Origin: Gaiellasilicea sp963791905
GTDB lineage: Bacteria; Actinomycetota; Thermoleophilia; Gaiellales; Gaiellaceae
DNA: 64,000 nt
Assembly (NCBI GenBank): GCA_963791905.1
Contig: CAWBTX010000006.1
Location: 434,001 to 498,000, forward strand
Direction: 5' to 3'
How positions within the stretch are numbered: position 1 is the stretch's first letter; the number at the start of each line of letters is the position of its first letter. This document shows positions 36,478 through 45,821 of the stretch, piece after piece. Below the pieces are notes generated by a model. It searched no databases, was not told the origin of the DNA, and saw only the letters and a program-made list of their open reading frames with translations. Position numbers and translations under genes: made by a program.

Positions 36478-36840
36478 ATGAAGGTCGAGAACGTCGACTT
36501 CGTCGTCGTTCCTGACGCAGGACATCGCCGCGCGCGAAGCGCTTCTACACGGAGATGCTCGGCCTCGAGATCGAGACCGAGGGCGAGCAGCGACATGGAG
36601 TTCCGCGCCGGCCAGGTGACGCTCGACATCTTCGACCCGTCGAGCATCGGGCAGCCGTTCGCGCCGAGCCCGGCGGGGCTGGCCCTGCGCGTCGACGACG
36701 TGGACGCCGCGCGCGCGGAGCTGGAGGCGAAGGGCGTCGCCTTCGACGGCGAGACGATCGTCACCGGCGTCTGCAAGCAGGCGTGGTTCAAGGATCCGGA
36801 CGGCAACTCGCTCATGCTCCACAGGCGGTTCGACGCGTGA
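36478..36840 (+). CDS. VOC (glyoxalase-fold) protein 4 of 4, compensated frame breaks
   Basis: About 120 residues: MKVENVDFVVVP, then a shifted stretch (36515-36590) whose correct reading is AKRFYTEMLGLEIETEGE. The original frame resumes with DMEFRAGQVTLDIFDPSSIG, LALRVDDVDAARAELEAKGV and GVCKQAWFKDPDGNSLMLHR. It overlaps the sufD start (GTGA). Same paralogue group, though GVCHMA is GVCKQA here. Confidence 0.8.
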   Translation: MKVENVDFVVVPDAGHRRARSASTRRCSASRSRPRASSDMEFRAGQVTLDIFDPSSIGQPFAPSPAGLALRVDDVDAARAELEAKGVAFDGETIVTGVCKQAWFKDPDGNSLMLHRRFDA

Positions 36841-38004
36841 CGCGGCCGGAGCTCCTCGAGCGCTATCGCGCGCTGCCGCTGCCGACGACGAGCGACGAGT
36901 CGTGGCGCTTCACGAACCTGAAGGGCTTCGACCCGGACTCGTTCACCGCGAACGGCGCCGACGGGTCGCCAGCGCGCCGGGCATGCTCGAGCTCGAGGCG
37001 GCCGGCATCGTCCGCGTCTCCGGCGGCGGGCTGGAGATCGAGCGGGCTCCCGACGGCATCACCTTCGAGCCGCTCGACGGATCATCCGCGCCTCGGCGAG
37101 CTCGTCGGCGCCGACGAGAAGTTCGCCGCGCACAACGCGGCGATGTGGGAGCACGGGCTCCTCGTCCAGGTGCCGAAGGGCGTCGTGCTCGAGCAGCCGC
37201 TCTACGTCCGCGTCATCAACGACGTCGACGGCGGCTCGCTCTTCTGGCGCCTGCTCGTCGTCGCCGAGCCGGAGAGCCGCTTCACCGTCATCGAGGAGTA
37301 CGCCTCGACGTCGCCCGAGCTCGCGCGGCTACGTCAACGCCGCGGTCGAGATCTTCGTCGGGCAGGGCGCGAAGGTCGAGTACGTCTCGGTGCAGAACGT
37401 CTCGCCGGAGACGTGGCATTTCGGCACGCACCACGCCCGCGTCGAGCGCGACGCCGAGCTCGACTGGGTCGCCGGCGGCTTCGGCTCCAAGCGGGGCAAG
37501 ATCCGGATCCAGAACGACCTCGCCGGGCCCGGCGCGACCTCGCGCGTGACCGGCGCGTACTTCGCAGACGGCTCGCAGCACCTCGACTACGACACCTTCC
37601 AGGAGCACATCGCGCCGAACACGACCTCCGACTTCGCCTTCAAGGGCGCTCTGCGCGACAAGTCGAGCGCGGTCTGGCGCGGGATGATCCGCGTCGAGGA
37701 GGACGCGCAGAAGACGAACGCCTACCAGGAGAACCGCAACCTCCTGCTCTCGCGCGACGCCCACGCGGACTCGATCCCCGGGCTCGAGATCCTCGCCAAC
37801 GACGTCCGCTGCACCCACGGCGCGACGCTCGGCCAGGTCGACCGCGAGCAGCTCTTCTACCTGATGGCCCGCGGCCTCTCGCGCCAGGAGGCGGAGCGGC
37901 TGATCGTGCGCGGCTTCTTCCAGGACGTGCTCGACCGCATCGAGCTCGAGCCGGTGCGCGAGGCGCTCGGCGCGGCCCTCGAGGCCCGCATCCCGCAGGC
38001 GTAG
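36837..38004 (+). CDS. sufD: Fe-S cluster assembly protein SufD, about three frame breaks
   Basis: Partner of SufB in the scaffold. LPTTSDESWRFTNLKGFDPD opens the protein. A stretch at 36975-37090 lies in another frame (MLELEAAGIVRVSGGGLEIE), then DEKFAAHNAAMWEHGLLVQV and PKGVVLEQPLYVRVINDVDG. After a break near 37325 come SPETWHFGTHHARVERDAEL, NTTSDFAFKGALRDKSSAVW and THGATLGQVDREQLFYLMAR, the SufB/D core. About 387 residues. Last gene of the operon; sufS and sufU lie 17 kb away. Confidence 0.92.
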
Positions 38005-38079
38005 CGCCACCGGAAGCGTCGCGCAGTTTCCTAACGAATTCCGAGCAGGGTCCTCATGCGGCCGTCGTATCGTCGGCGC

Positions 38080-39795
38080 ATGCGGTACGTGCTTGCGCTG
38101 GCGCTCGGACTGGCCCTGCCCCTTACGGCCGCCTCGGCCGCCGACCTCGAGCCGGACGCGCTCGCGACGTCACGCGGCGCGCTGTACGCGGTCGACGAGT
38201 CCGGCGCGATCGCGAGGACGATCCTGGCGGCGGGCAGCGGCCAGGAGATCGCCGCGCTCGCGTGGTCGCCGGACGGCAGCCGGCTTGCGGCCGTCGATCC
38301 GTCGCGCAACGCGCTCCTCGTCGGCACCGTTGCCGGCGGTGTGCGGGAGATCGCGGTGGTGCCCGCGGCAGAGTTGGGCCGCCAGGTCGCCTGGGTCTCG
38401 GCGACGGAGATCGTGCGTGCATCGGCGCGCAGCCGGGCAGGCCGGCTACTCGTTGTGGCTCGTCTCCGCCGACGACGGCCGTGCGCGCCTGCTCGCCGAC
38501 TCGGCCGAGCCGAGCTGGCCGCTCCTGCCGCAGCCCGGCGGCTCTCTCCTCCTCTACGCGACCGGTGACTTCCGCCGGGCGGTGATCGACGTGCGGTCGG
38601 GCAGCCGGACGCTCCTCGGCCTCGTCAGCGACGCGAAGTGGTCGCCGGACGGGCGCCTCGTCGCGGCAGTGACGCGCGAGGGCATCGACGTCATGCGGCC
38701 CGACGGCAGCGAACGGAGGACCGTCGTCTCGTTCCCGCCGCTCACACGTGGCGTCTCGCGCGTCCGCTCCCTCGACTGGTCGCCGGACGGCAAGAGGCTT
38801 GCGTTTGCCCTCGGGCGCGAGTTCCCCGAGGTGCCCAGCCGGTTCAGCGCGACGGTGCGCCACGAGATCCACACCGTCGCGCTCGACGGCAGCGGCCTCC
38901 AACAGCTCACCGGGGTGATCGGCGACGACGCGTTCGCGGGCGGCTCGCTCGGGAGCATCGAGCCGTCGTGGTGGCCGGGCGGCTCCCGTCTCTTCTTCAA
39001 GCGCGCGAATGCCAACGCGATCCAGACGATGAACGCCGACGGCTCCTGCGAGGCGCCGTGGCCCGGCCCGGTCGGCCTCGTCTACCCGGCATGGCGACCG
39101 GGAGCGCAGGTCGCGGCCGGGCCGGTCGAGTGCTCCTCGATCATCGTCCGGGCGCATCGCGCGGCCGCCGAGGTGAGCTACCGCGACACGCTGCGCGTGC
39201 GGATCACCCTCTTGAACGACGGGACGCGGCCGCTGCGGAACGTCCGGCTCCTCCTGCGGACGACGCGTGGCACGATCGATGTGCCCGGACGGGGGATGCG
39301 GCCGTGGCGCGAGGGTCGTGTGCACGATCGGCGAGCTTCCGGCCGGGCGCGGAACTGTGGTCGCGGCGGACGTCCGGTTCGGGAGCACAGGCGGGACGAG
39401 CATCACGGCCTCGGCGTCGTACGCGGGGGGCGGCGACGTCGACCCGTCGACGACACGGCCGTCCGTGACCGCGGACGTCTCGCCGTGCCACCTTCTCGGC
39501 ACGTGGTCCGCCGATCGTCTCGTCGGCTCGCGCGCGCGGCGAGCTGATCTGCGGGCGGCCCGGCGGCGACGTCATCGACGCGCGCGCCGGAGACGACACG
39601 ATCCACGCCGGCAGCGGCGCCGACACGGTCCTGGCCGGGCCCGGGCGCGACCGGGTCGACGGCGGCGGCGGGATCGACACCATCCGCGTGCGGGACGGGC
39701 AGCGCGACGTCGTCGACTGCGGCAGCGAGCCCGACGTTGCGGTCGCCGACCGCCACGACGTCCTGCGTTCCTGCGAGCGCGTGCGACGCGGCTAG
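38080..39795 (+). CDS. secreted beta-propeller (TolB/WD40-like) protein with C-terminal RTX-like repeats, about three frame breaks
   Basis: Signal peptide YVLALALGLALPLTAASA follows the ATG at 38080. Propeller blades have ALAWSPDGSRLAAVD, AKWSPDGRLVAAVTREGIDV, SLDWSPDGKRLAFALGREFP and IQTMNADGS. A DUF11/CARDB-like domain follows (VSYRDTLRVRITLLNDGTRP). The C-terminus (GDVIDARAGDDTIHAGSGAD, TVLAGPGRDRVDGGGGIDT) is made of Gly/Asp nonapeptides resembling calcium-binding RTX repeats. Breaks near 38430, 39290 and 39540. Probably a surface or exported structural/binding protein. No enzyme motif. Confidence 0.78.
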
Positions 39796-40340
39796 AGCTC
39801 GCCGGGCGAAGCCATTCGGTAGAAGAACAGGCCCAGGCCGGCCTGGTTGACCGCCCCCATCAGCGCGAGGTGCTCCTCGAGCAGGCGCGCGGTGTCGAGC
39901 CCGCCGGCGGAGACGGGATCGAAGCCGGCGTCTCGGATCAGCTGCTCCACGGCCTCGCGGGCCTCCTCGTCCGCGGCGTAGAGATTCGACGGCCGCGCCC
40001 GCTGCGAGTCGATGTCGTCGTAGATGCGCGCGTAGTTGAGGTTGAAGGCCTTCGCGGTCGGACCGCCCGTGAGCGACTTCACGTGGTGAGCGTTCGACTC
40101 GAACGACTCGTCGCGCTCGCCGAACACGTTCGTGGCGTCGATCGCGACCTTTCCCTCGATGCCGCTCACCTTGCCGAGCGCCTCGGCGATCGCCGTTCCC
40201 GGCACCGCCACGAGCAGCACGTCAGCGTCCGACGCATCACCGCCGTCGCGCCCGAGCTCGGTGACGTCGTGTCCTGCGCGACGCCAGCGCTCGGCCAGAC
40301 CCCCGCCGATGTTGCCCCTGCCGACCGTCGTGATCCTCAT
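39792..40340 (-). CDS. NADP-binding reductase-like protein (F420-dependent NADP oxidoreductase family)
   Basis: 182 residues. MRITTVGRGNIGGGLAERWR is a Rossmann fingerprint (GxGxxG variant GRGNIGG). DADVLLVAVPGTAIAEALGK and KVAIDATNVFGERDESFESN follow, and GPTAKAFNLNYARIYDDI resembles the substrate region of the F420-dependent NADP reductase group. The group also includes simple NADP-binding proteins of unknown partner. The ATG at 40340 follows a longer open frame whose upstream part is not conserved-looking. Convergent with the beta-propeller gene, overlapping its stop. Confidence 0.78.
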   Translation of the reverse strand: MRITTVGRGNIGGGLAERWRRAGHDVTELGRDGGDASDADVLLVAVPGTAIAEALGKVSGIEGKVAIDATNVFGERDESFESNAHHVKSLTGGPTAKAFNLNYARIYDDIDSQRARPSNLYAADEEAREAVEQLIRDAGFDPVSAGGLDTARLLEEHLALMGAVNQAGLGLFFYRMASPGEL

Positions 40341-40363
40341 CGCGCCCTCACTACGATACGCGT

Positions 40364-40749
40364 GTGAGCGATCCCGGCACATTGCCCGAGTTCGTCGCGC
40401 TCGGCCACGCGGGGTCCGAGCACTACGCCGGGCTCGAGACCTTCCCGAATCCAGGCGTCGCGCGTCGTGGAGATGGAGTCGGACGAGCTCGTCGCCGTCT
40501 GTCCGATCACGGGCCAGCCGGACATGTACGTCGCGACGATCGAGTACGAGCCCGAGAGGCTCTGTCTCGAGTCGAAGTCGCTGAAGCTCTACCTCGCGTC
40601 GTTCCGCAACGAGGGAGTCTTCTGCGAGGCGCTCGCGGTGCGGATCCGCGACGACGTCGCGTCAGGCGCTCGAGCTCGAGCCCGAGCGGGTGACGGTGAC
40701 GCTCGTCCAGAAGGCGCGCGGCGGCATCACGATCACCGCGACGGCGTAG
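40364..40749 (+). CDS. queF: 7-cyano-7-deazaguanine reductase QueF, about two frame breaks
   Basis: NADPH-dependent reduction of preQ0 to preQ1 for queuosine. VEMESDELVAVCPITGQPD carries the catalytic Cys, MYVATIEYEPERLCLESKSL the substrate Glu, and FRNEGVFCEALAVRIRDDVA the second conserved block, as in the short (about 130 residue) YkvM type. Breaks near 40465 and 40668; the end RVTVTLVQKARGGITITATA stops at 40747-40749. GTG start at 40364. No queC, queD or queE is visible nearby. Overlaps the convergent CapA-like gene by 17 bases. Confidence 0.9.
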
Positions 40750-41950
40750 CCAGCGCCGGCCGCACGCCGCTGATCGTGGCGCGGCACGAGGCGCTGGCCG
40801 ACGACGCCGCCCGCGCCGAGGTGCGACGAGCAGGACGCCGGTCGACGTCGTCCCGGCCGAGTGGGCCGGGAAGACGAAATTGCCGAGGCTCCACGCGACG
40901 AGCTTGCTGCCTCCGCGCTGAACCGGCTGCAGCACGTGCGGATGCGCGCCGAGCACGATCGTCGCGCCGGCGCGGAAGCGCGAGGTCGGCCAGCCGCTTC
41001 TGGCGCGAGTCCGGCGTCGTCGCGAGCTCCGTGCCCCAGTGGAAGTAGACGATGACCACGTCCGCGCTGCGCCTGGCGCGCCGGATGTCCGGATCGAGGT
41101 ACTCGGCGAAGGCGGGTGCGGCGCCCGGCTCGACCGACGTCGGCGTCGAAGCCGAGCGGCCGGACGTCCGAGTAGGCGAGCATCGCGACCTGACCCGCCG
41201 AGCTCGAAGCGGGCGGGCCTGCGGGCGGCCGCGAGGTCGGCGCCGCCGCCGACCGTGGCGAGTCCCGGCGCGTCGGGCGTGGCGGATGGTGTCGAGCAGA
41301 GCGTCGCCGCCGTAGTCGACCGAGTGGTTGTTCGCGAGCGAGAGGACGTCGATGCCCGCCCGAGCGACTGCGGGCAGCGCGGCCGGCGGCCGCGGAAGGT
41401 GTACTCCTTCCCGAACGCCGGGACGCCGCCGCGCGAGACCGCGCACTCCAGGTTGGCGATCGCGAGGTCGGCCGAGCGAAGGAGCGGCGCGACGCCGGTC
41501 CATGGGTAGCCCGTCCCGTGCTGCCGCGATCGCGAGCGCGGTGCGATCGCCGAGGTTGACATCGCCCGCCGCCGCGAGGACGACCGGACGCACCAGCAGG
41601 CGGCCGAGGCGCGCCGGCGGCCCTCGGACGACGAGCTCCAGCCGGTAGCGGCCGGCTGCTCGCGGCGCCCGCAGGGTGAGGTCGAAGCGGCCCAGCGGGC
41701 CCGTGCGCGCGCGGCCGATCGACGCGGCCGTCGGCGACGCAGGCGCACCGGCGCGTCGGTGCCGGCCCAGCCGGCGACGGTGAGCCGAGCGCCCGGCGCA
41801 CGCCACGGCGGGAGAGCGCCCGTGAGCGCGGAGCGGCGCGTCCACGCGCGACGCGCCGGCCGGCTGGACGGCAGCGCACGGCCGAGCGCGAGCCATCCGA
41901 CTCCGGCCGGCCACGACCGCCGCCGCCTGCCGCGACACGCGCCTGGTCAT
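40733..41950 (-). CDS. CapA-like calcineurin-fold protein (poly-gamma-glutamate synthesis family), several frame breaks
   Basis: Metallophosphatase fold of the CapA/PGA family: LAAAGDVNLGDRTALAIAAA, GYPWTGVAPLLRSADLAIAN, LECAVSRGGVPAFGKEYTFR, GIDVLSLANNHSVDYGGDAL, VIVYFHWGTELATTPDSRQK, GATIVLGAHPHVLQPVQRGG and VAWSLGNFVFPAHSAGT. These include the metal residues (GDVN, NNHS, HWG, GAHPH). About 130 residues before this form an unassigned N-terminal domain (RYRLELVVRGPPARLGRLLV). Breaks near 41870, 41460, 41200, 41140, 40980 and 40850. Role could be capsule-related or hydrolytic; no other capsule genes nearby. Confidence 0.78.
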   Translation of the reverse strand: MTRRVSRQAAAVVAGRSRMARARPCAAVQPAGASRVDAPLRAHGRSPAVACAGRSAHRRRLGRHRRAGAPASPTAASIGRARTGPLGRFDLTLRAPRAAGRYRLELVVRGPPARLGRLLVRPVVLAAAGDVNLGDRTALAIAAARDGLPMDRRRAAPSLGRPRDRQPGVRGLARRRPGVREGVHLPRPPAALPAVARAGIDVLSLANNHSVDYGGDALLDTIRHARRAGTRHGRRRRRPRGRPQARPLRARRVRSRCSPTRTSGRSASTPTSVEPGAAPAFAEYLDPDIRRARRSADVVIVYFHWGTELATTPDSRQKRLADLALPRRRDDRARRASARAAAGSARRQQARRVEPRQFRLPGPLGRDDVDRRPARRTSARAASSASASCRATISGVRPALATPSR

Positions 41951-42008
41951 CAGCGTTCGTTCGGGCGCCGCTGGCGTCGTCCTGCCGACGCCGTTAGGTT
42001 TCGGGCCG

Positions 42009-45000
42009 GTGCGGGCCGCCACGAACCGAGGACGTCTGGCGGGCGCGGCGCTCGCCGTGCTGTCGCTGCTCGCCGTCGCGGCTGAGCACAGCCCCGGCCT
42101 CGAGCGGCGCAGTGCCCGGCGCCTGCGTGGAGCAGAGGGCGAGCGCCGCCCACACCGAGCGCGTCGAGCGCGTGCTGCGCTCCGGCCGCGACGTCTGGGG
42201 CGAGCAGCTGCTCGCGTCGGCGAAGCGGGCCGACCTACGCGGCGGCCGCCGGCTCCTGCCGCCGATCCTGTACGCGCGAGCGCCGGGCAAGAAGGCGCTG
42301 ACCGACTCCGGCGTCTACTACCTCCCTTCGCGCAGCCGCTCGGCGTGCAGGGTGCCGGGAGCCGTCGCGCTCCACGTCGCCGACGGAAGCCAGGTGATCG
42401 CAAACCGCGTCGGCGAGCCGAGCCTCACCGTCCTCGTCGGGCCGGACGGCGAAGAGCGCTACGGAACCTGCCTGAGGCGCCTCACGCCGGCCCGGCTCGC
42501 AGACGGCTACCTCCCGATCATGGAGACGAGCTACGTCGACGCCGCGGGCAACCGCTATCGCCAGGAGTCGTTCGCCGCGCAGGATGCCACGGCCGGCGGG
42601 CTTGCAAGCTTCATCCGGCTCGAGGTCGACGACCGAGGCTGGCGCGCTCGTGCGCTTCCGGCCGACGAGCGGCGACGCGCCCGCCTTCCGCGTGCCGCCC
42701 GGCGCAGCGCACGCTCTACGTCGGCTGGCTGAACCACCCGCAGCGGGCCCGCGCGTTCGCCGTCGACCAGGAGCGCTACGACACCGCCCGCAGCGCAGTC
42801 GTCGCCTACTGGAGCAAGCGCCTCGCCGAAGGTGCGCAGGTGACCGTGCCGGAGGAGCGGGTGAACGACGCGACGCGCAACCTCCTGATCCAGAACCTGA
42901 CGCTGACCTACCGCTACAGCATCGGCAACCCGTACGAGCAGTTCTCGTTCCCGGAGGGGGTCGATGCCGCGCAGGTGATGGCCGAGTGGGGCCACACCGG
43001 CGTCGCGCGCTCGGTCCTGCGCACCTCGCTGACACGCAAGGCGACGCCGTATCCGAACTGGAAGATGGGCGAGAAGCTCGTCGGCTCCGCACTCTTCTAC
43101 CGCCTCAGCGGCGACCGCGCGTACGTCCGCCAGACGACGGCCAGGCTGCGCGGCTACGTCGACGCGCTCGGCCGCCAGATCACGAGGAGCCGCGCCGGCC
43201 TGCTCGACCGCGAGCGCTACTCGTCGGACATCCCGGACTCGGTCTACGGGCTCCACTCGCAGGCCGTCGTCTGGCAGGGCCTGCTCGCGATGGGCCGCGT
43301 CTGGGCCGAGACCGGCAACCCGGCCCTCGCACGCCGCTGCCGCCAGCTGGCCGGCAGACTCGAGGGCGGCCTCCGCCGCGCGATCCGGGTGTCGCAGCGC
43401 CGGCTCCCGGACGGCTCGCTCTTCCTCCCGGCGCAGCTCGTCGACGGCGAGCGTCCGTACGCGTCGCTGACGCAGGCACGGCTCGGCAGCTACTGGAACC
43501 TCGTCGTCCCGTACGCGCTCGCCTCGGGCCTGATCCGGCCGGGCAGCGCCGAGGCCCGCGGCGCGCTGCGGTATCTCCTCCGGCACGGATCCCGGCTGCT
43601 GGGCGTCGTCCGCGCGGGCGCGTACGCGCTCTACCCGAACCCAGTCTTCCCGACCGGCGGGACCGACCAGGTCTACGGGATCAACGTCGCACGCTTCCTG
43701 GCCGACAACGGCGAGGCCGACCAGCTCGCACTCAGCCTCTACGGGACGCTCGCGGTCGCGATGACGCCGGAGACGTTCGTCTCAGGCGAGGCTGCGTCCG
43801 TCACGCCGCTCGGCGGCCTGCACCACCGGGCCATGTACCTGCCGCCGAACGGCGCGAGCAACGCCGCGTTCCTGACGACGCTGCGCTCGATGCTCGTCCA
43901 CGAGACCCGCGGGCCGGACGGCGCCCCGCGCGGCCTCGAGCTCGCCTTCTCGGCGCCGCGGACGTGGCTGCGGCCGGGGAACCGGATCGCCGTCGAGCGG
44001 ATGCCGACGAGCTTCGGCCTCGTCTCGTACACGCTCGAGGCGCAGGAGGGCGTCCTGCAGGCGACGGTCGACCTGCCGAGGCGACAGCCGCGCGACGTGA
44101 AGCTCAGGCTCCGTCTGCCGCGCGGGAAGCGCATTGCGAGCGTGACGGCCGACGGACAGGCGTTCCGCCGCGTCGACGGCGAGACGCTCGATCTCTCAGG
44201 GCTCAGAGGGACGGTCGAGCTCGTCGTCCAGGTCCGCAGCGGGCCGTCGCGAACGCTCGCCTTCGCGTCACGGGCAGCTGCAGCGAAGCTGAAGACCAGG
44301 CGCATCGTCGTCCGCTACCGCGCGCACGACGGCCGCATGAGCCGGGCTCATGTCCTGCTCCCGGCCTGGTACGGCAAGGGCAACAACCCGCCGATCCCGC
44401 TGATCATCTCGCCGCACGGGCGCGGCCTGAGCGGACGCGCGAACGCCGCCAACTGGGGCAACCTGCCTGCGCGGGGCAGCTTTGCGGTCGTCAATCCGAA
44501 CGCGCGCGGCCGGCGGCTGGTCGGCCATTCGTGGGGATACCAGGGCCACGTCGACGACCTCGCGCGGATGCCGGCGATCCTGGCGCGGACAATCCCCTGG
44601 CTGAAGATCGACCGTCGGCAGATCTTCGCCTTCGGCGGGAGCATGGGCGGGCAGGAGACCTTGCTCCTCGTCGGCCGCTACCCGCGCATGTTCGCCGGTG
44701 CGGCCGCCTTCGACGCGGTGTCCGACTTCGCGCTCCAGTACCGGAACTTCCGCCGGCTCTCCTGTGGCCGGGGCTGCCGGCGGCTCTGGGGCGGCCCGAT
44801 CGGCCCCGGCCTCCGTCGGCTCGCCCGCACCGAGGTCGGCGGGGCGCCGCACAAGGTGCCCAGGGCGTGGGCGACGCGGAGCCCGATCAGGTACGCACGA
44901 CAGATCGCGTCCGCGTGCGTGCCGCTCCAGCTCTGGTGGAGCGTCGCGGACCGCATCGTGCTCGACCAGCAGCAGCGCCAGTCCGGACAGCTCTTCCGCA

Positions 45001-45188
45001 AGCTCCGCAGGTTGAATCCGGACGCCCCGATCGAGGGGTACGTCGGGTACTGGACGCACTCGCACGAGATGCAGGCCGCGACCCGGCTGCCGCTCGCGCT
45101 CGCGAACTTCGGGCTCCTCCCGGAGACCCCGGTGACGATCGGCGTGCACCACCTGCCGGCGCCGGCGTCGGCCATCTGCACGCCCTAG
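42009..45188 (+). CDS. secreted two-domain enzyme: six-hairpin-type glycosidase fused to alpha/beta-hydrolase esterase
   Basis: About 1059 residues with a signal-like helix (GRLAGAALAVLSLLAVAA). Residues to about 240 are shifted in frame between 42098 and 42715. The middle part looks like an alpha/alpha six-hairpin glycosidase: LTLTYRYSIGNPYEQFSFPE, NWKMGEKLVGSALFYRLSGD, DIPDSVYGLHSQAVVWQGLL, SLFLPAQLVDGERPYASLTQ. The C-terminal 250 residues are an esterase: IPLIISPHGRGLSGRANAAN, nucleophile elbow IFAFGGSMGGQETLLLVGRY, and late YWTHSHEMQAA with a candidate catalytic His. The resemblance is to feruloyl/acetyl-xylan esterases or PHB-depolymerase types. Substrate unproven; a decorated polysaccharide is the natural guess. 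Confidence 0.75.
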   Translation: MRAATNRGRLAGAALAVLSLLAVAAEHSPGLERRSARRLRGAEGERRPHRARRARAALRPRRLGRAAARVGEAGRPTRRPPAPAADPVRASAGQEGADRLRRLLPPFAQPLGVQGAGSRRAPRRRRKPGDRKPRRRAEPHRPRRAGRRRALRNLPEAPHAGPARRRLPPDHGDELRRRRGQPLSPGVVRRAGCHGRRACKLHPARGRRPRLARSCASGRRAATRPPSACRPAQRTLYVGWLNHPQRARAFAVDQERYDTARSAVVAYWSKRLAEGAQVTVPEERVNDATRNLLIQNLTLTYRYSIGNPYEQFSFPEGVDAAQVMAEWGHTGVARSVLRTSLTRKATPYPNWKMGEKLVGSALFYRLSGDRAYVRQTTARLRGYVDALGRQITRSRAGLLDRERYSSDIPDSVYGLHSQAVVWQGLLAMGRVWAETGNPALARRCRQLAGRLEGGLRRAIRVSQRRLPDGSLFLPAQLVDGERPYASLTQARLGSYWNLVVPYALASGLIRPGSAEARGALRYLLRHGSRLLGVVRAGAYALYPNPVFPTGGTDQVYGINVARFLADNGEADQLALSLYGTLAVAMTPETFVSGEAASVTPLGGLHHRAMYLPPNGASNAAFLTTLRSMLVHETRGPDGAPRGLELAFSAPRTWLRPGNRIAVERMPTSFGLVSYTLEAQEGVLQATVDLPRRQPRDVKLRLRLPRGKRIASVTADGQAFRRVDGETLDLSGLRGTVELVVQVRSGPSRTLAFASRAAAAKLKTRRIVVRYRAHDGRMSRAHVLLPAWYGKGNNPPIPLIISPHGRGLSGRANAANWGNLPARGSFAVVNPNARGRRLVGHSWGYQGHVDDLARMPAILARTIPWLKIDRRQIFAFGGSMGGQETLLLVGRYPRMFAGAAAFDAVSDFALQYRNFRRLSCGRGCRRLWGGPIGPGLRRLARTEVGGAPHKVPRAWATRSPIRYARQIASACVPLQLWWSVADRIVLDQQQRQSGQLFRKLRRLNPDAPIEGYVGYWTHSHEMQAATRLPLALANFGLLPETPVTIGVHHLPAPASAICTP

Positions 45189-45802
45189 CGCTCGTCGAGG
45201 GCGCGCTGCAGCGCCGCGACCTGCTCCTCGAGCACGCGTACGCGCTCCTCGAGGTCAGGCCGCTGAAACGCCGGAGGAGATGCCGGCGCCGGCTGCTCGA
45301 CGGCCACATCGCTCGAGGTCTCGCCGCCCAGGAGCTGTGCGAAACGCTCCTCCTTCTGGCCCGGCCGGCGCGGCAGCCGCTCGACGAGCTCGCGGTCGAT
45401 CAGCGAGTCCAGCGTGCGGTGGACGTCCTCCAACGAGCCGAGCGGATACAGCCGCTCGGAGCGGCTCTTCAGCTCGCCGGGGGTCTGCGGGCCGCGCAGC
45501 ATCAGCACCGCGAGGAGCGCCGACTGCGACGGCAGCAGCTCGAGCGCCTCGTCGAAGAGCTGGCGATACTTGGCGGCCCGGCTGCCGGGGCCGCTGGCGA
45601 GCCTCACCCAGCCCTTGCGGGAGAGCCGGTCGAGCGCCGCGCGCACGGTGGGCTCGTCGTAGTCGACGACCGGGTCGCGATTCGTGGCCTGGTTGCAGGC
45701 CAGCCGGAGCGAGTTCAGCGAGAGCGGATAGACGTCGGGGGTCGTGCGCTGCTTCTCGAGCAGGCACCCGAGCACCCTGAGCTCGACGGCGTCGGCGTCC
45801 AC
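45185..45802 (-). CDS. YceH family (DUF480) protein
   Basis: 205 residues. ELRVLGCLLEKQRTTPDVYP and LSLNSLRLACNQATNRDPVV are the classic YceH opening, followed by a double winged-helix fold (TVRAALDRLSRKGWVRLASG; AVLMLRGPQTPGELKSRSER). A C-terminal coiled coil EERVRVLEEQVAALQRALDE closes it. The molecular role is not established for the family. GTG start at 45802. Its stop overlaps the stop of the glycosidase-esterase gene. Intact. Confidence 0.88.
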   Translation of the reverse strand: MDADAVELRVLGCLLEKQRTTPDVYPLSLNSLRLACNQATNRDPVVDYDEPTVRAALDRLSRKGWVRLASGPGSRAAKYRQLFDEALELLPSQSALLAVLMLRGPQTPGELKSRSERLYPLGSLEDVHRTLDSLIDRELVERLPRRPGQKEERFAQLLGGETSSDVAVEQPAPASPPAFQRPDLEERVRVLEEQVAALQRALDER

Positions 45803-45821
45803 CGCTCCAGCCTAACCAGCC

